Below, piece by piece: positions 26,943 through 35,484 of a stretch of DNA of 64,000 bases (the first letter of the stretch is position 1; every line of letters starts with the position of its first letter). Origin of the DNA: CALINB01 sp938045325 (lineage in GTDB: Bacteria > Pseudomonadota > Alphaproteobacteria > Rhodospirillales > CALINB01); the NCBI GenBank assembly GCA_038114465.1, contig JAYNQW010000004.1, positions 124,001 through 188,000 of the forward strand. The letters run 5' to 3'. The translations under genes and the position numbers were made by a program. Below the pieces are notes generated by a model, which was given only the letters and a program-made list of their open reading frames with translations, made no database searches and was not told the DNA's origin.

Positions 26943-26950
26943 TGAGAACA
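26943..26950 (-). promoter_or_regulatory. Third copy of the TGTTCTCA motif, upstream of the XRE gene
   Basis: TGAGAACA on the plus strand is TGTTCTCA on the minus strand, 24 bp before the XRE start. It matches the core of the two sites before the CPBP gene, as expected for autoregulation. Confidence 0.4.
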
Positions 26951-27032
26951 TTTCAACAATACAAAATGTCTGGTTTATAGCCAACCTTTTCCGCCTTCAG
27001 TAAGGTTCTTCAAAAATTCATGGGAGGCAACT

Positions 27033-28814
27033 ATGGACCGAATTGAGCTGATCAACCGAGGCAAGGAGTATTATCTGCAGGCAACAATCCCCGATGATCT
27101 GATTGAAGAAATTGGAAAGCCAGTTATAGAAATTCCCCTTAATACAACTGACATTGTGCTCGCACGAGATCGGTTCTTCGTTGAGCGGCTTAAATTGGCG
27201 CAATCAATACGTGCTGGGAGGAAGCTTTTTGACCTAGAAGAATTAAATACGGCATTCGGCCAGGATATTAGCAAGCTATGCAAAAAGCTGTTCAATGACA
27301 AAGTCAAAAAACTTTTATGGGAGCAAGGCCGAAACTTAGAGCTTGAAATTAAAAATTGGCAAAATGACCTTTATGCTAATGAGTGGTCAGACAAGAACAA
27401 CAAGTCAGTATTGGAAATTCTATCTGACATTGGGATGATATTACCCTGTGAATCTTTATGTTTTGAGCTTGCCCGCAAACAGATAGCCCGAACTATTTTA
27501 TCCGCATTGACGCTTGCCGAGAATCTCAAGAGCGGTGGAGATGAAATTGATGCTGAACTAACTCAGCTTATATCGTTACCCGATAAGACTGCTCCACAGG
27601 ACAGGTCCGTTGTTCCAATTGAACGTGAAATTGACATTACCGTAGATCAAATGATTGAGCTTTTTTTAAGCGAAAAGCGTATGAGGTGGGCGAACCCTGA
27701 CGCGCTAGGCACTTATAAAATTGCGTTTAGGGCCTTACGGGAAATTGTCGGGGCTGAACGAAAGATTAAGCACATTACCCGAGCCGATGGGATCCGAATG
27801 CAAGACATTCTGTCACGTATTCCCAAAAACCCTACACACCTTTACCCACACTTAACGCTTGAACAAGCAGCCAAACAAGCAGAAACCGAAGGCATTGAAT
27901 CGATAACAAAACGCTCTTCAAGAGGACATCTTATAAAAATATGCTCAATTCTGAATTGGGCCGTGAAAGCCCTTTATTTAAGTGCAAATCCATTAAGGGG
28001 CTTTGGGTCATCTTTAAAAGGTGAAATGAGTGTGCGCCGCTGGCGGCCATTTACGATTGGTGAAATGAATGAATTATTTCAATCACCAGTTTTCACAGGG
28101 TGCAAAAGCGACCGTTACCCTTTGGAGGCCGGAGAATACAAAGTTACCGATAGCCGGTATTGGGTTCCCTTGATTGCGCCATGGACCGGAATGCGCCTCA
28201 TGGAAATTTGCCAATTAGAGGAATCCGATATTCAAATTCATGCCGGTATCGATGTGATCAGTGTTTCAAAAGTATCCCTCGAAGGTGAAGGAGATGACAC
28301 CAAAGCTGTTAAGTCAGAGGCCGGCAATAGGTTAATTCCAATACACCCTGAACTTGTTAAGCTTGGGTTCCTTGATTTTGTTAAAGAAAGGCGGAAGACT
28401 GGGAAAATTAGATTATTTCCGGAGGTTTCCCTTTATAAAAACCGCCGTTACGTTACGTCATTTAGCCCTTGGTTTCGGCGTGTCTTGAACAGCCTCGGCT
28501 ATAAAGACAAGCGTTTAGTTTTCCATTCTTTCAGGCACAGCTTTCGTGATGCCCTAAGAGAGGGGGAAGTTAACCAAGAGGCCGTTTGGAAACTTGGCGG
28601 CTGGAGCCCGAATAGCCGCGGCACTGATGCACACTATGGGGAAGGCTTAAGTGTTAAGTCACTTTATAAGGCGATCAAAAATATTGAGTATCCTGGGTTG
28701 GAAGTTTCACATTTATACCGAGAAGATTTAGATGCATTCAATACCGAGAACACAGGCCCATTTACTGTTACGCGGTACAAAAACATGGGTAAGGGTGTTT
28801 GGCAAGTTGAGTAA
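27033..28814 (+). CDS. Tyrosine recombinase/integrase (long type)
   Basis: This 593-residue site-specific recombinase has the C-terminal catalytic residues in order: Arg in WTGMRLMEICQL (about 386), HSFRHSF (about 497), a Trp/Gly-rich WKLGGWSP segment and the nucleophilic Tyr in AHYGEG (about 534). The long N-terminal region (residues 1-200) is characteristic of a class of large integrases on proteobacterial islands. A GGGAGG ribosome site sets ATG 27033. It lies 3.1 kb inside attL, so it may belong to a nested element or be the island's original integrase; no second pair of att repeats was found for it. Confidence 0.9.
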   Translation: MDRIELINRGKEYYLQATIPDDLIEEIGKPVIEIPLNTTDIVLARDRFFVERLKLAQSIRAGRKLFDLEELNTAFGQDISKLCKKLFNDKVKKLLWEQGRNLELEIKNWQNDLYANEWSDKNNKSVLEILSDIGMILPCESLCFELARKQIARTILSALTLAENLKSGGDEIDAELTQLISLPDKTAPQDRSVVPIEREIDITVDQMIELFLSEKRMRWANPDALGTYKIAFRALREIVGAERKIKHITRADGIRMQDILSRIPKNPTHLYPHLTLEQAAKQAETEGIESITKRSSRGHLIKICSILNWAVKALYLSANPLRGFGSSLKGEMSVRRWRPFTIGEMNELFQSPVFTGCKSDRYPLEAGEYKVTDSRYWVPLIAPWTGMRLMEICQLEESDIQIHAGIDVISVSKVSLEGEGDDTKAVKSEAGNRLIPIHPELVKLGFLDFVKERRKTGKIRLFPEVSLYKNRRYVTSFSPWFRRVLNSLGYKDKRLVFHSFRHSFRDALREGEVNQEAVWKLGGWSPNSRGTDAHYGEGLSVKSLYKAIKNIEYPGLEVSHLYREDLDAFNTENTGPFTVTRYKNMGKGVWQVE

Positions 28815-28913
28815 TTCACAAATGCTTTTCAATTTCTTATGGCATGGAGTTATCACCCGAGGACAGAAAACTAACAATGAGATCTTTAGATTGTTCAGAT
28901 CGGCCTTAATACA

Positions 28914-30197
28914 TTGCAAACTCCCCTGAACCTTTATTTCCAGGACCTACAGGTCGGGCAGCTTCGATACCAAGTTGGCGGAGAATTAGAATTTATCTAT
29001 CACACTGACTGGCTTGGGTGGGAACATGCATTCCCTGTTTCACTTTCTCTACCACTCAAAGCGAAACCGCATATTGGCAATAATGTTACAACTGTGTTTG
29101 ACAATCTCCTTCCAGATAAGGTCGAGACTCGTCTTAGATTGTCAGAGATTGTCGAGGCAAATGGGTATGATGTTTACAGTCTCTTAGCCAAGATTGGGCG
29201 TGATTGTGCGGGAGCAATACAGCTACTCCCTGAAGGTGAAGAGCCAACTTCAAATGAAGCTGTCAAAGGCCGATCGATAGATGATCAAAACATTGCTGAA
29301 ATGTTAAACAATCTTTCGACGCTATCATTAGGAATTGGCCCTAGTGAGGATTTCAGAATCACATTAGCCGGGGCCCAAGAAAAAACAGCCTTATTATTTT
29401 GGAAGGATAAATGGCATATTCCAGAACAAGCAAGCCCGACAACGCATATTATCAAGCCTGAAATAGGAATTCTAAACAATGGGCTCAACCTAACCCAAAG
29501 TGTTGATAATGAATTTTTTTGTTTAACTTTATTAAAAAATTTTGGGATTCCGACTGCAAATGCAAAAATTTGTGTATTTCAAAAGAAAAAAGCATTAGCA
29601 GTCGAAAGATTTGATCGAACCTGGAAGGACGACAACTGCCTCCTCCGTTTGCCACAAGAAGATTGTTGTCAGGCTTTATCTGTGCCTCCTATGACAAAAT
29701 ACCAAGCTGATGGTGGCCCTAGTATGAAACGAATCCTCAATCTTCTTAAGAGCAGCGATAAACCTAAAAGGAATCAAAAATTATTTTTAAAAACGCAAAT
29801 AATGTTTTGGTTAATAGGAACACCTGACGGCCATGCTAAAAATTTTAGCTTAATGTTAAAACCTGGCGGAAACTTTTCATTAGCTCCAATATACGATGTC
29901 ATGTCGGTTCAACCTGCAATTGATCAACAACAACTCAGGTTAAATCAAGTCAAGTTAGCAATGTCAGTTGGGAATCGTCGGCACTATGTGATTGAAGAAA
30001 TAGTTTCCCGACATTTCGAACAAACAGCTATCGCGACAGGGAATAACCCAAGACTTATTTCAAAATTACTCGAAGAGATAAAAGACAAGAAAAAACAGGC
30101 AATATCGGCAACATTCAACGCTTTGCCAAGCAACTTTCCTATGAAAATTGCCGACTCAATCATAAATAGTCTTGAAAAACGACTTTACCAACCGTAA
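28914..30197 (+). CDS. HipA-like serine/threonine kinase toxin
   Basis: This 427-residue protein carries the HipA N-terminal domain (LNLYFQDLQVGQLRYQ, FDNLLPDKVETRLRL) and the HipA kinase core. That core has AGAQEKTALLF (nucleotide-binding region), the catalytic loop PDGHAKNFSLML and the metal Asp in YDVMS. HipA kinases phosphorylate aminoacyl-tRNA synthetases and cause growth arrest, restrained by a HipB-type antitoxin encoded next to them. No HipB ORF is adjacent: the gene lies 99 bp after the integrase stop and uses a TTG start at 28914 without a clear ribosome site. The XRE regulator at 26.5-26.9 kb is the only DNA-binding candidate nearby. Confidence 0.87.
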   Translation: MQTPLNLYFQDLQVGQLRYQVGGELEFIYHTDWLGWEHAFPVSLSLPLKAKPHIGNNVTTVFDNLLPDKVETRLRLSEIVEANGYDVYSLLAKIGRDCAGAIQLLPEGEEPTSNEAVKGRSIDDQNIAEMLNNLSTLSLGIGPSEDFRITLAGAQEKTALLFWKDKWHIPEQASPTTHIIKPEIGILNNGLNLTQSVDNEFFCLTLLKNFGIPTANAKICVFQKKKALAVERFDRTWKDDNCLLRLPQEDCCQALSVPPMTKYQADGGPSMKRILNLLKSSDKPKRNQKLFLKTQIMFWLIGTPDGHAKNFSLMLKPGGNFSLAPIYDVMSVQPAIDQQQLRLNQVKLAMSVGNRRHYVIEEIVSRHFEQTAIATGNNPRLISKLLEEIKDKKKQAISATFNALPSNFPMKIADSIINSLEKRLYQP

Positions 30198-30452
30198 CCC
30201 AAACCACAAAAACTGGACAAACCCAATTCCGCTATGCGCTGGGAAACTCCCTCATTAAACGTTTATAAGCACAGCAACACAATGAAAGGGCTTATAGGTT
30301 ATAAATTATTATATTGCTCTCTGATCGAATCTAAACTGCCGCATAACGTCACTTATGGAAAATCGGCTGCTCTAACTTCCGATAATCATCAACGCACGCA
30401 CACACGCAGCAAGAAACAAAATTTATCGGAGGCAAATTGATTGGTCTTCAGA

Positions 30453-31466
30453 TCACCTAATGTAAGTGAGATAACCGAGCACCAACATAACCAGCACTAC
30501 CGTTTCCGAACAGATTAAAACAAACGCTTTGCCACCGACTGTTGACAGGGCCTTTAGGTGCGTTTTGACCCCAAGTGCGGCAATAGCAACGACTAAACAC
30601 CATCGAGACATTTCGAGGAGTGGCTGACGTAGAATCTCTGGTACACCCAGGGTGCTGTTAAGGATAACGAGAAATGCGAAAGCGATGATAAAATACGGTA
30701 AGGTAAATACAAATTTTTCTTCTGCACTCTGCCCTTTCAAGAAAATGACGGCAAAGATCAGAACCACCGGAAACAACAGCGATACCCTAAGCAACTTAAT
30801 AAATGTTGCGGTATCACCAGTTTGATCAGAAATGCTGTATCCGGCACCCACAACCTGGGCCACATCGTGAATCGTGGCGCCGATAAAAACGCCAGCATCG
30901 GTCGCATTGAGATCGAATAAGGAAACAATGATCGGATAGATGATCATGGCAACGGTGCTGAGGGCTGTAACGGATATCACGGTGAATATTGTATTCCGTT
31001 CTGAATTTTTGTTTTTTGGTAGGACGGAAGAAATTGCAAGGGCCGCTGATGCGCCACAAATAGCGACGGCACCGCCGGTTAATATTCCAAGACGCCACCC
31101 CCGCCCGAGCAAGCGCGACAAAGCCAAACCTATCAATATCGTCAGGAAGACCACGGCGACAACCATACCGATTACACCAATGCCAAACGACATAATTTGC
31201 TCAAATGTTATACTTAGACCGAGAAGTGCGACACCGAACTGAAGAACCCTTTGGGAGGCGAATTCGATCCCAATGATCGCCGGACCTTCTTCTGATAGGA
31301 AGTTAAATCCCATACCAAGTAGCAGCGCAAACAGCATCGCTGGTCCGCCATAATGTTCGGAGAGAAAGCGTGCTGCAATTGCGATTGTAACGGCAACAAG
31401 AAGTCCCGGGAATAATAGCTTAGCCTGGCCCCGAAAACTTTTCTCAGTGGATTTAGAATCATTCAT
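30453..31466 (-). CDS. YeiH/UPF0324 family membrane protein (putative sulfate exporter family)
   Basis: This 337-residue membrane protein has about ten hydrophobic helices and the family signatures GPAMLFALLLGMGFNFL, RVLQFGVALLGLSI, LGRGWRLGILTGGAVAICGASAALA and FIGATIHDVAQVVGAGYSIS. The family is named a putative sulfate exporter, but direct transport data exist for few members. Sulfite released by Xsc would need export or oxidation. However, this gene lies on the selC element far from xsc, so a link is not supported. No ECF-type promoter was seen upstream. Confidence 0.88.
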   Translation of the reverse strand: MNDSKSTEKSFRGQAKLLFPGLLVAVTIAIAARFLSEHYGGPAMLFALLLGMGFNFLSEEGPAIIGIEFASQRVLQFGVALLGLSITFEQIMSFGIGVIGMVVAVVFLTILIGLALSRLLGRGWRLGILTGGAVAICGASAALAISSVLPKNKNSERNTIFTVISVTALSTVAMIIYPIIVSLFDLNATDAGVFIGATIHDVAQVVGAGYSISDQTGDTATFIKLLRVSLLFPVVLIFAVIFLKGQSAEEKFVFTLPYFIIAFAFLVILNSTLGVPEILRQPLLEMSRWCLVVAIAALGVKTHLKALSTVGGKAFVLICSETVVLVMLVLGYLTYIR

Positions 31467-31607
31467 TAATTTTATTTGACATTAAATTCAGCTTGAAACC
31501 TGATGCAAAACGGAACTTATCAGTGTTTTTGTTTTACAACCGTACAATTCTTCATGCGATCTCTCACAGCAATGATGTCACTAATTTTGTATGTGTTCGT
31601 TAGTTTT

Positions 31608-32132
31608 TTATCCGCAGATATGGACTTTGGATTCCATCTCAACTTGTCCCATGGGCATCGCATCGATTTCTTCAAAAATGTCGTTAGCGGAAATTACCGT
31701 CAAGGATCTCATTTTCTCACCACCATCCTTACCGATCAGCACTGTTGCAAAAGCGTCATTGTCGACGCGGTAAGTTTCCCTCAAATTTGCGCCATCAATC
31801 GGTATGTTTCGACCGTTCAAAGTCCGAACCGTTAAGTCCTTTGCAATCTGAAGCACCAACATATCGCGGTCTAGAACGCCGCAAGTGTTATGCCGCAGTT
31901 CTTTAATTTGAGATTTAAGATGAGCATCTTCATCATTGGGGGCAAAAACCAAGAGTAAACGATGATCCCATTGAAATTGAGTTAACTCTGATTTTTTTGC
32001 TTGAGCCATGTTCAAATGACCAATCATTGATAATGAAAAGATAAGGAGGAAAATTGTTACGAATAGTAATCTCAATGGCCGAAGGATTCGTCTCGTAACA
32101 AGATAAGGCGAGCACAAACCTACGGTCGTCAC
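31608..32132 (-). CDS. DUF4174 domain protein, exported or anchored
   Basis: About 174 residues. An N-terminal hydrophobic segment (LLFVTIFLLIFSLSMIG) is followed by the DUF4174 core WDHRLLLVFAPNDED, a stretch with one Cys and VDNDAFATVLIGKDGGEK, resembling a thioredoxin-like fold. I place the start at GTG 32132, with GGAGAG 7 bases upstream. The more upstream ATG (32195) overlaps a promoter of the ECF type (32169-32194) and would not be transcribed from it. DUF4174 genes occur beside ECF/ChrR systems, so a role in oxidative stress in the envelope is plausible; the function is unknown. Confidence 0.75.
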   Translation of the reverse strand: MTTVGLCSPYLVTRRILRPLRLLFVTIFLLIFSLSMIGHLNMAQAKKSELTQFQWDHRLLLVFAPNDEDAHLKSQIKELRHNTCGVLDRDMLVLQIAKDLTVRTLNGRNIPIDGANLRETYRVDNDAFATVLIGKDGGEKMRSLTVISANDIFEEIDAMPMGQVEMESKVHICG

Positions 32133-32168
32133 AGAACGTCTCTCCAATGTAAATATCGTTGTATTTTT

Positions 32169-32194
32169 TACGCTAAATTTCCTGATACGGATCA
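32169..32194 (-). promoter_or_regulatory. ECF (RpoE/ChrR-type) promoter for the DUF4174 gene
   Basis: TGATCC (32194-32189), 16 bases, then CGTAAAAAA (from 32172). Same form and spacing as eight other sites in 32-39.3 kb. It overlaps the first ATG of the ORF, which argues for the GTG 32132 start. Confidence 0.75.
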
Positions 32195-32234
32195 TCGGAA
32201 ATACCTAAAATCCATGAAAACGGTTCTTAAAGAC

Positions 32235-32342
32235 AAAAAATTACCCCGCTCGAAAGCGGGGTAAAGATATTTTGCTTTGTAAGCAATGAAGAAGCCATTT
32301 CAGCCCCTCATAAGCCTCTGGGGGGAGGAGTTAAGACTTATA
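32235..32342 (-). ncRNA. Candidate ECF-dependent small RNA with anti-Shine-Dalgarno loop
   Basis: A TGATCT-N16-CGTA promoter (32351-32376) points into this segment and no ORF follows it. The predicted transcript of about 105 nt starts with a 9-bp hairpin: AUAAGUCUU (32341-32333) pairs with GAGGCUUAU (32318-32310). Its 14-base loop contains CUCCUCCCCCC, a perfect anti-Shine-Dalgarno. It ends in a 10-bp GC-rich stem (32264-32241, loop TTCG) followed by six U. This layout, with C-rich anti-SD motif in a hairpin loop plus Rho-independent terminator, is that of alphaproteobacterial CcsR/ar15-type stress sRNAs. It also serves as terminator for the sigma-chrR operon. Not homology-tested. Confidence 0.72.
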
Positions 32343-32350
32343 AACCTTAT

Positions 32351-32376
32351 TACGGTTGATTGATGGACATAGATCA
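32351..32376 (-). promoter_or_regulatory. ECF-type promoter for the candidate small RNA
   Basis: TGATCT (32376-32371), 16 bases, CGTAATAAG (from 32354). The expected start of transcription is near 32341, at the first base of the anti-SD hairpin. Confidence 0.78.
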
Positions 32377-32403
32377 CTCTGATTTAAAAAAAGTTCAATT
32401 TTT

Positions 32404-33063
32404 TTAGTATCGAATGAACGGCTGCATGAAACGTCCCCAGAAGCCTTTTAATTTGACGGGCGCATCGGTTACAACCAGGCAGATACAGGCCTCATCTGCA
32501 CCGGCAATGGGTTGATGCTCGATGGACGCATCTAAATCAGCGACATCTCCACGCTTGAATTCGCCGAGCGCGTCGCGATAAGAACCCCTTAAAATGAGCG
32601 TTCTTTCTGGCCCGTGGTGACCATGTTCGGGAATCGCCACTCCAGGAGCAATTTTAAGCAAGCTGACACGCCGGTCATCTTTTGGTGGTATAACGTCAAC
32701 TTGCTGGACACCAGGTCCAAGACGCCGCCAAGGTAACGCATCAAGAGAAGCGTCAAGATAGTGGTTCAACGGCAAGGGAATATCAGAATCTAAGTCATTG
32801 GAATGCGTTTCTAATGGCTCAGCAGAGTCATGAGTAGACTCATCAAGTCGCTCCAATACTTGATCCAGAGACGTTGATTTTAATGGGTCGGGCTCTAAAT
32901 CTTCAATTAACGCACCACCAATGGCCTCAGCCTTCGCGACGGTACGGCGACTTTCCGGGCACAAAGCCAAGTGGCTTGCCACAAAAAGCGATAACCCCTC
33001 GTCAAGCGAACCGGCGGCATAATCCAGCAGCAGATCCGGATTCGGTTGATGCATCACTGTCAT
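32404..33063 (-). CDS. chrR: ChrR-type cupin anti-sigma factor
   Basis: This 219-residue protein has an N-terminal zinc anti-sigma domain with His5, His31 and Cys35 (SHLALCPESRR) and a C-terminal cupin-like domain with HGHHGPERTLILRG and a later His (IEHQP). In Rhodobacter sphaeroides, ChrR holds RpoE inactive until singlet oxygen leads to its breakdown. The anti-sigma zinc motif there is H-x3-C-x2-C; here the last Cys is Ser (CPES). Its start overlaps the sigma gene by 4 bases (ATGA), the usual coupling. No terminator of its own is seen; the sRNA terminator lies 140 bp on. Confidence 0.92.
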   Translation of the reverse strand: MTVMHQPNPDLLLDYAAGSLDEGLSLFVASHLALCPESRRTVAKAEAIGGALIEDLEPDPLKSTSLDQVLERLDESTHDSAEPLETHSNDLDSDIPLPLNHYLDASLDALPWRRLGPGVQQVDVIPPKDDRRVSLLKIAPGVAIPEHGHHGPERTLILRGSYRDALGEFKRGDVADLDASIEHQPIAGADEACICLVVTDAPVKLKGFWGRFMQPFIRY

Positions 33064-33644
33064 AATTGATCTCCAAGGTGAGAGCGGACACGGTTGAATG
33101 CCAGGCGCAACCTCGACTTGACCGTACCGAGAGGAATATTTAGTTCGGATGCAATAACCGCGTGGGACTTGTCTTCAAAAAAAGATTTCTTAAGAACCAT
33201 CGCCTGATCTTCAGGGAGTTCTTTAATCGCCTTGTGAAGCAAAACACGCTGTTGTTCCATCGACGCCTGAACATCTGGTTCAGGATCGCTATCGGGGACC
33301 AAGGCCGGATCATCAGCATCAATTTCAGGGCGACGTTCTTTTCGAATGGTGTCGATGCGTAAATTACGCGCAATGGTGAAAATCCAAGTGCCGGCGCTGG
33401 CTTTGTCGGCATTAAACTGATGGGCCTTGCGCCAAACCGAAAGCATGGCTTCTTGCGCCAATTCTTCAGCACTACCATCATTGGCACCCAAGCGCCGCAT
33501 ATAAGCTTTTAAGCGTGGTCCGTAATAGGCAAACAGCGCAGCAAATGCGGCTTTGTCTTGCGATGCTGCAACGGACTGAAGATGAACCGTCATTTCCTCA
33601 GGTTGAGTGAGGGGCTCATTGATTGTGGTTTCTGGTGCGTTCAT
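33060..33644 (-). CDS. rpoE: ECF RNA polymerase sigma factor, RpoE/ChrR group
   Basis: About 194 residues from ATG 33644. Region 2 (FAALFAYYGPRLKAYMRRLG, AEELAQEAMLSVWRKA, then TWIFTIARNLRIDTIRKERR) and region 4 (LPEDQAMVLKKSFFEDKSHA, then IPLGTVKSRLRLAFNRVRSHL) are complete. The frame is open to 33731, but the extra residues look non-coding and the own promoter (33741-33765) leaves room for a leader to 33644. With ChrR directly downstream it belongs to the singlet-oxygen/hydroperoxide-responsive ECF group. Its predicted targets are the TGATCY-N15/16-CGTA sites in this window. Confidence 0.93.
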   Translation of the reverse strand: MNAPETTINEPLTQPEEMTVHLQSVAASQDKAAFAALFAYYGPRLKAYMRRLGANDGSAEELAQEAMLSVWRKAHQFNADKASAGTWIFTIARNLRIDTIRKERRPEIDADDPALVPDSDPEPDVQASMEQQRVLLHKAIKELPEDQAMVLKKSFFEDKSHAVIASELNIPLGTVKSRLRLAFNRVRSHLGDQL

Positions 33645-33740
33645 TGGGTTCAACCATGCCGGCCGAAAATCATATTTTCCCGGCCAACCCAGCGTTCCAA
33701 TGACAAGTGTTTGCACTCCATTCGTAATCATACCCCTTTA

Positions 33741-33765
33741 TACGCAGCCGCGGGACAATAGATCA
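33741..33765 (-). promoter_or_regulatory. ECF-type autoregulatory promoter of rpoE-chrR
   Basis: TGATCT (33765-33760), 15 bases, CGTATAAAGG (from 33744). It is one base shorter than the others, which may set a lower activity for the autoregulated promoter. Confidence 0.72.
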
Positions 33766-33885
33766 CTCGATATAGTGATGGATTCGCTCAACCGCTCGAT
33801 ATTTTCAAAATATCGTTTATTTCCAGGCCTTTCTATGTATAAGGCGCTGAAATTTTTGCTATTTTTTATCTTTCCGTACTCTTAA

Positions 33886-33921
33886 ATAAAAAGAGGCCCA
33901 GAAATGTTCCAGGCCTCTTTA
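33886..33921 (-). terminator. Rho-independent terminator after the fasciclin gene
   Basis: A 9-bp stem (AAAGAGGCC with GGCCTCTTT) with a 13-base loop is followed on the minus strand by TTATTT. Confidence 0.82.
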
Positions 33922-33940
33922 AAAGAAATTTTAATGGACG

Positions 33941-34438
33941 TTATTTTTTTGGCGGCAATATAACCGTGTCGATTACGTGAATGACGCCGTTTGATGCGCC
34001 GACATCTGCCGTGACGACACTGGAATCATTGATTTTTACACCAGACGTTGCATTGACGGAAATCTCCGCGCCTTGAACAGTGGCAACCTTCAGCATCTTA
34101 CCGGAAATATCAGCAGCCATAACCTTACCGGGAATAACGTGATAGGTCAGGATCGCCGCAAGTTTAGCTTTGTTCTCCGGCCTCAAAAGGTTTTCCAAAG
34201 TTCCCTTTGGGAGTTTTGCAAATGCTTCATCGGTGGGAGCAAAAACCGTAAAGGGACCGGAACTCTTTAACGTCTTAACTAAGTCTGCAGCTTTAACGGC
34301 CGTAACAAGTGTTTTAAAAGAACCTGCTGAAGCAGCTGTATCGACAATATCTTTTGTACCCATTGCTGAAACTGATACAGAGACCAGCATGGCAACGGCG
34401 GCGGTAGCGGCGGCGATCGTTTTTGTAAAGGATTTCAT
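33941..34438 (-). CDS. Fasciclin (FAS1) domain secreted protein
   Basis: This 165-residue protein has a signal peptide over residues 1-25 (KTIAAATAAVAMLVSVSVSA) and one FAS1 domain. The domain has SFKTLVTAVKAADLVKTL, GPFTVFAPTDEAFAKLP, ILTYHVIPGKV and a VNGV-like end (GASNGVIHVIDTVILPP). FAS1 domains mediate adhesion or bind lipids at the cell surface. It has its own ECF-type promoter (34537-34562) and terminator, so it is a single-gene member of the stress regulon. FAS1 proteins are frequent neighbours of ECF/ChrR clusters. Confidence 0.93.
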   Translation of the reverse strand: MKSFTKTIAAATAAVAMLVSVSVSAMGTKDIVDTAASAGSFKTLVTAVKAADLVKTLKSSGPFTVFAPTDEAFAKLPKGTLENLLRPENKAKLAAILTYHVIPGKVMAADISGKMLKVATVQGAEISVNATSGVKINDSSVVTADVGASNGVIHVIDTVILPPKK

Positions 34439-34536
34439 ATTGAGATTCCTATCAATTTAGTTGAACACATAAGATGACCTGGGTGTCCGTAATTTGTAAT
34501 AATCAAATAACCCTTTAAGCCGTCAACTAGTTTAGT

Positions 34537-34562
34537 TACGTATCCAGCCGTATTCCGGATCA
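34537..34562 (-). promoter_or_regulatory. ECF-type promoter of the fasciclin gene
   Basis: TGATCC (34562-34557), 16 bases, CGTAAC (from 34540), about 100 bp before the fasciclin start. Confidence 0.75.
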
Positions 34563-34689
34563 CAAAATCCGATCAGATATATTTGTTTGTTATTAAATAT
34601 ATATCACCGAGAAAAATTATGAGACTAAGAAACCCGGAATACTTTGGAATGCAGACTCAATACAAGGCGGCGCCTCAACTCTTTAAGTT

Positions 34690-35484
34690 TTAGTAAGGAA
34701 TATTTTTTCCGTCCCAGGCAATAATTGTCCCTGAATCACTTGCTGTTACACTATCAATGACGTTTAACAATCGGTGTGCCGAAAATTTCGGCGAGAATAA
34801 TTTATTTTTTGGCACGTTAGCCTGAAAAGGTTTGGAAAGACCTGTATCGACGGTACCAGGATGAATACCAATACAAATTGCTTGCGGGTTGTGACGCGCT
34901 AGTTCGATGGCGAAGTTTTTTAACAGCATATTCAATGCAGCCTTTGAGGCCCTATAAGAATGCCAGCCGCCAAGATGATTATCTTCAATACTCCCAATAC
35001 GCGCAGAAAGAGCCGCAAAAACAGATTTTTGGTTATGAGCCAGAAGCGGTAAAAAATGTTTTGCAACCAGAGCGGGCCCAATAGTGTTGAGTCGGAAAGT
35101 CTTTTCTATCGCTGAACCGTCGATATCGCGCCATGATTTCTCCGGCTGTAAACGCTTACCGTCATGAAGTATGCCGGTTGCGAGGATCACGAGATGAAGC
35201 TTCTTAACCGATTGTTGCACAGCCGTTGCTGCAGAAACGATTGAATCTTTGTCCTCGAGGTCCAGATGATGCCAAGCAATTTTGTTGCTATCGGTTATTA
35301 TGTTTGACCGTGAAAGAGCAAATATTGTCGAAACAGCCGAGCAATACTCCAACGCCCCCATAAATGCGCCACCAAGCCCACCCGTTGCGCCAACAATGGC
35401 GACATTAAGCTTGGAACCAAAGGAGTTAAGCGCCAAAGCTTCATTGTCCGGAAAGTAATTGTGTTGGGCATTCGGCATGATCAC
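34690..35484 (-). CDS. Short-chain dehydrogenase/reductase (C-factor/CsgA-like)
   Basis: This 264-residue SDR has VAIVGATGGLGGAF (cofactor Gly-rich motif), LVILATGIL in place of NNAG, a catalytic Ser region (FAALSARIGSI), YRASK (Tyr and Lys) and IHPGTVDTGLSKPF. It resembles cell-cell signalling C-factor type SDRs, whose substrates are mostly unknown. It is the third gene of the VOC-FAD-SDR operon and overlaps the FAD gene by 4 bases, so it should be induced from the ECF-type promoter at 36813-36838. The first residues up to MPNAQ are uncertain. Confidence 0.88.
   Translation of the reverse strand: MIMPNAQHNYFPDNEALALNSFGSKLNVAIVGATGGLGGAFMGALEYCSAVSTIFALSRSNIITDSNKIAWHHLDLEDKDSIVSAATAVQQSVKKLHLVILATGILHDGKRLQPEKSWRDIDGSAIEKTFRLNTIGPALVAKHFLPLLAHNQKSVFAALSARIGSIEDNHLGGWHSYRASKAALNMLLKNFAIELARHNPQAICIGIHPGTVDTGLSKPFQANVPKNKLFSPKFSAHRLLNVIDSVTASDSGTIIAWDGKNIPY

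Noticed and set aside
31603..31775. Small plus-strand frames opposite the DUF4174 gene
   Set aside because: Shadows of a gene with clear family motifs and its own promoter.
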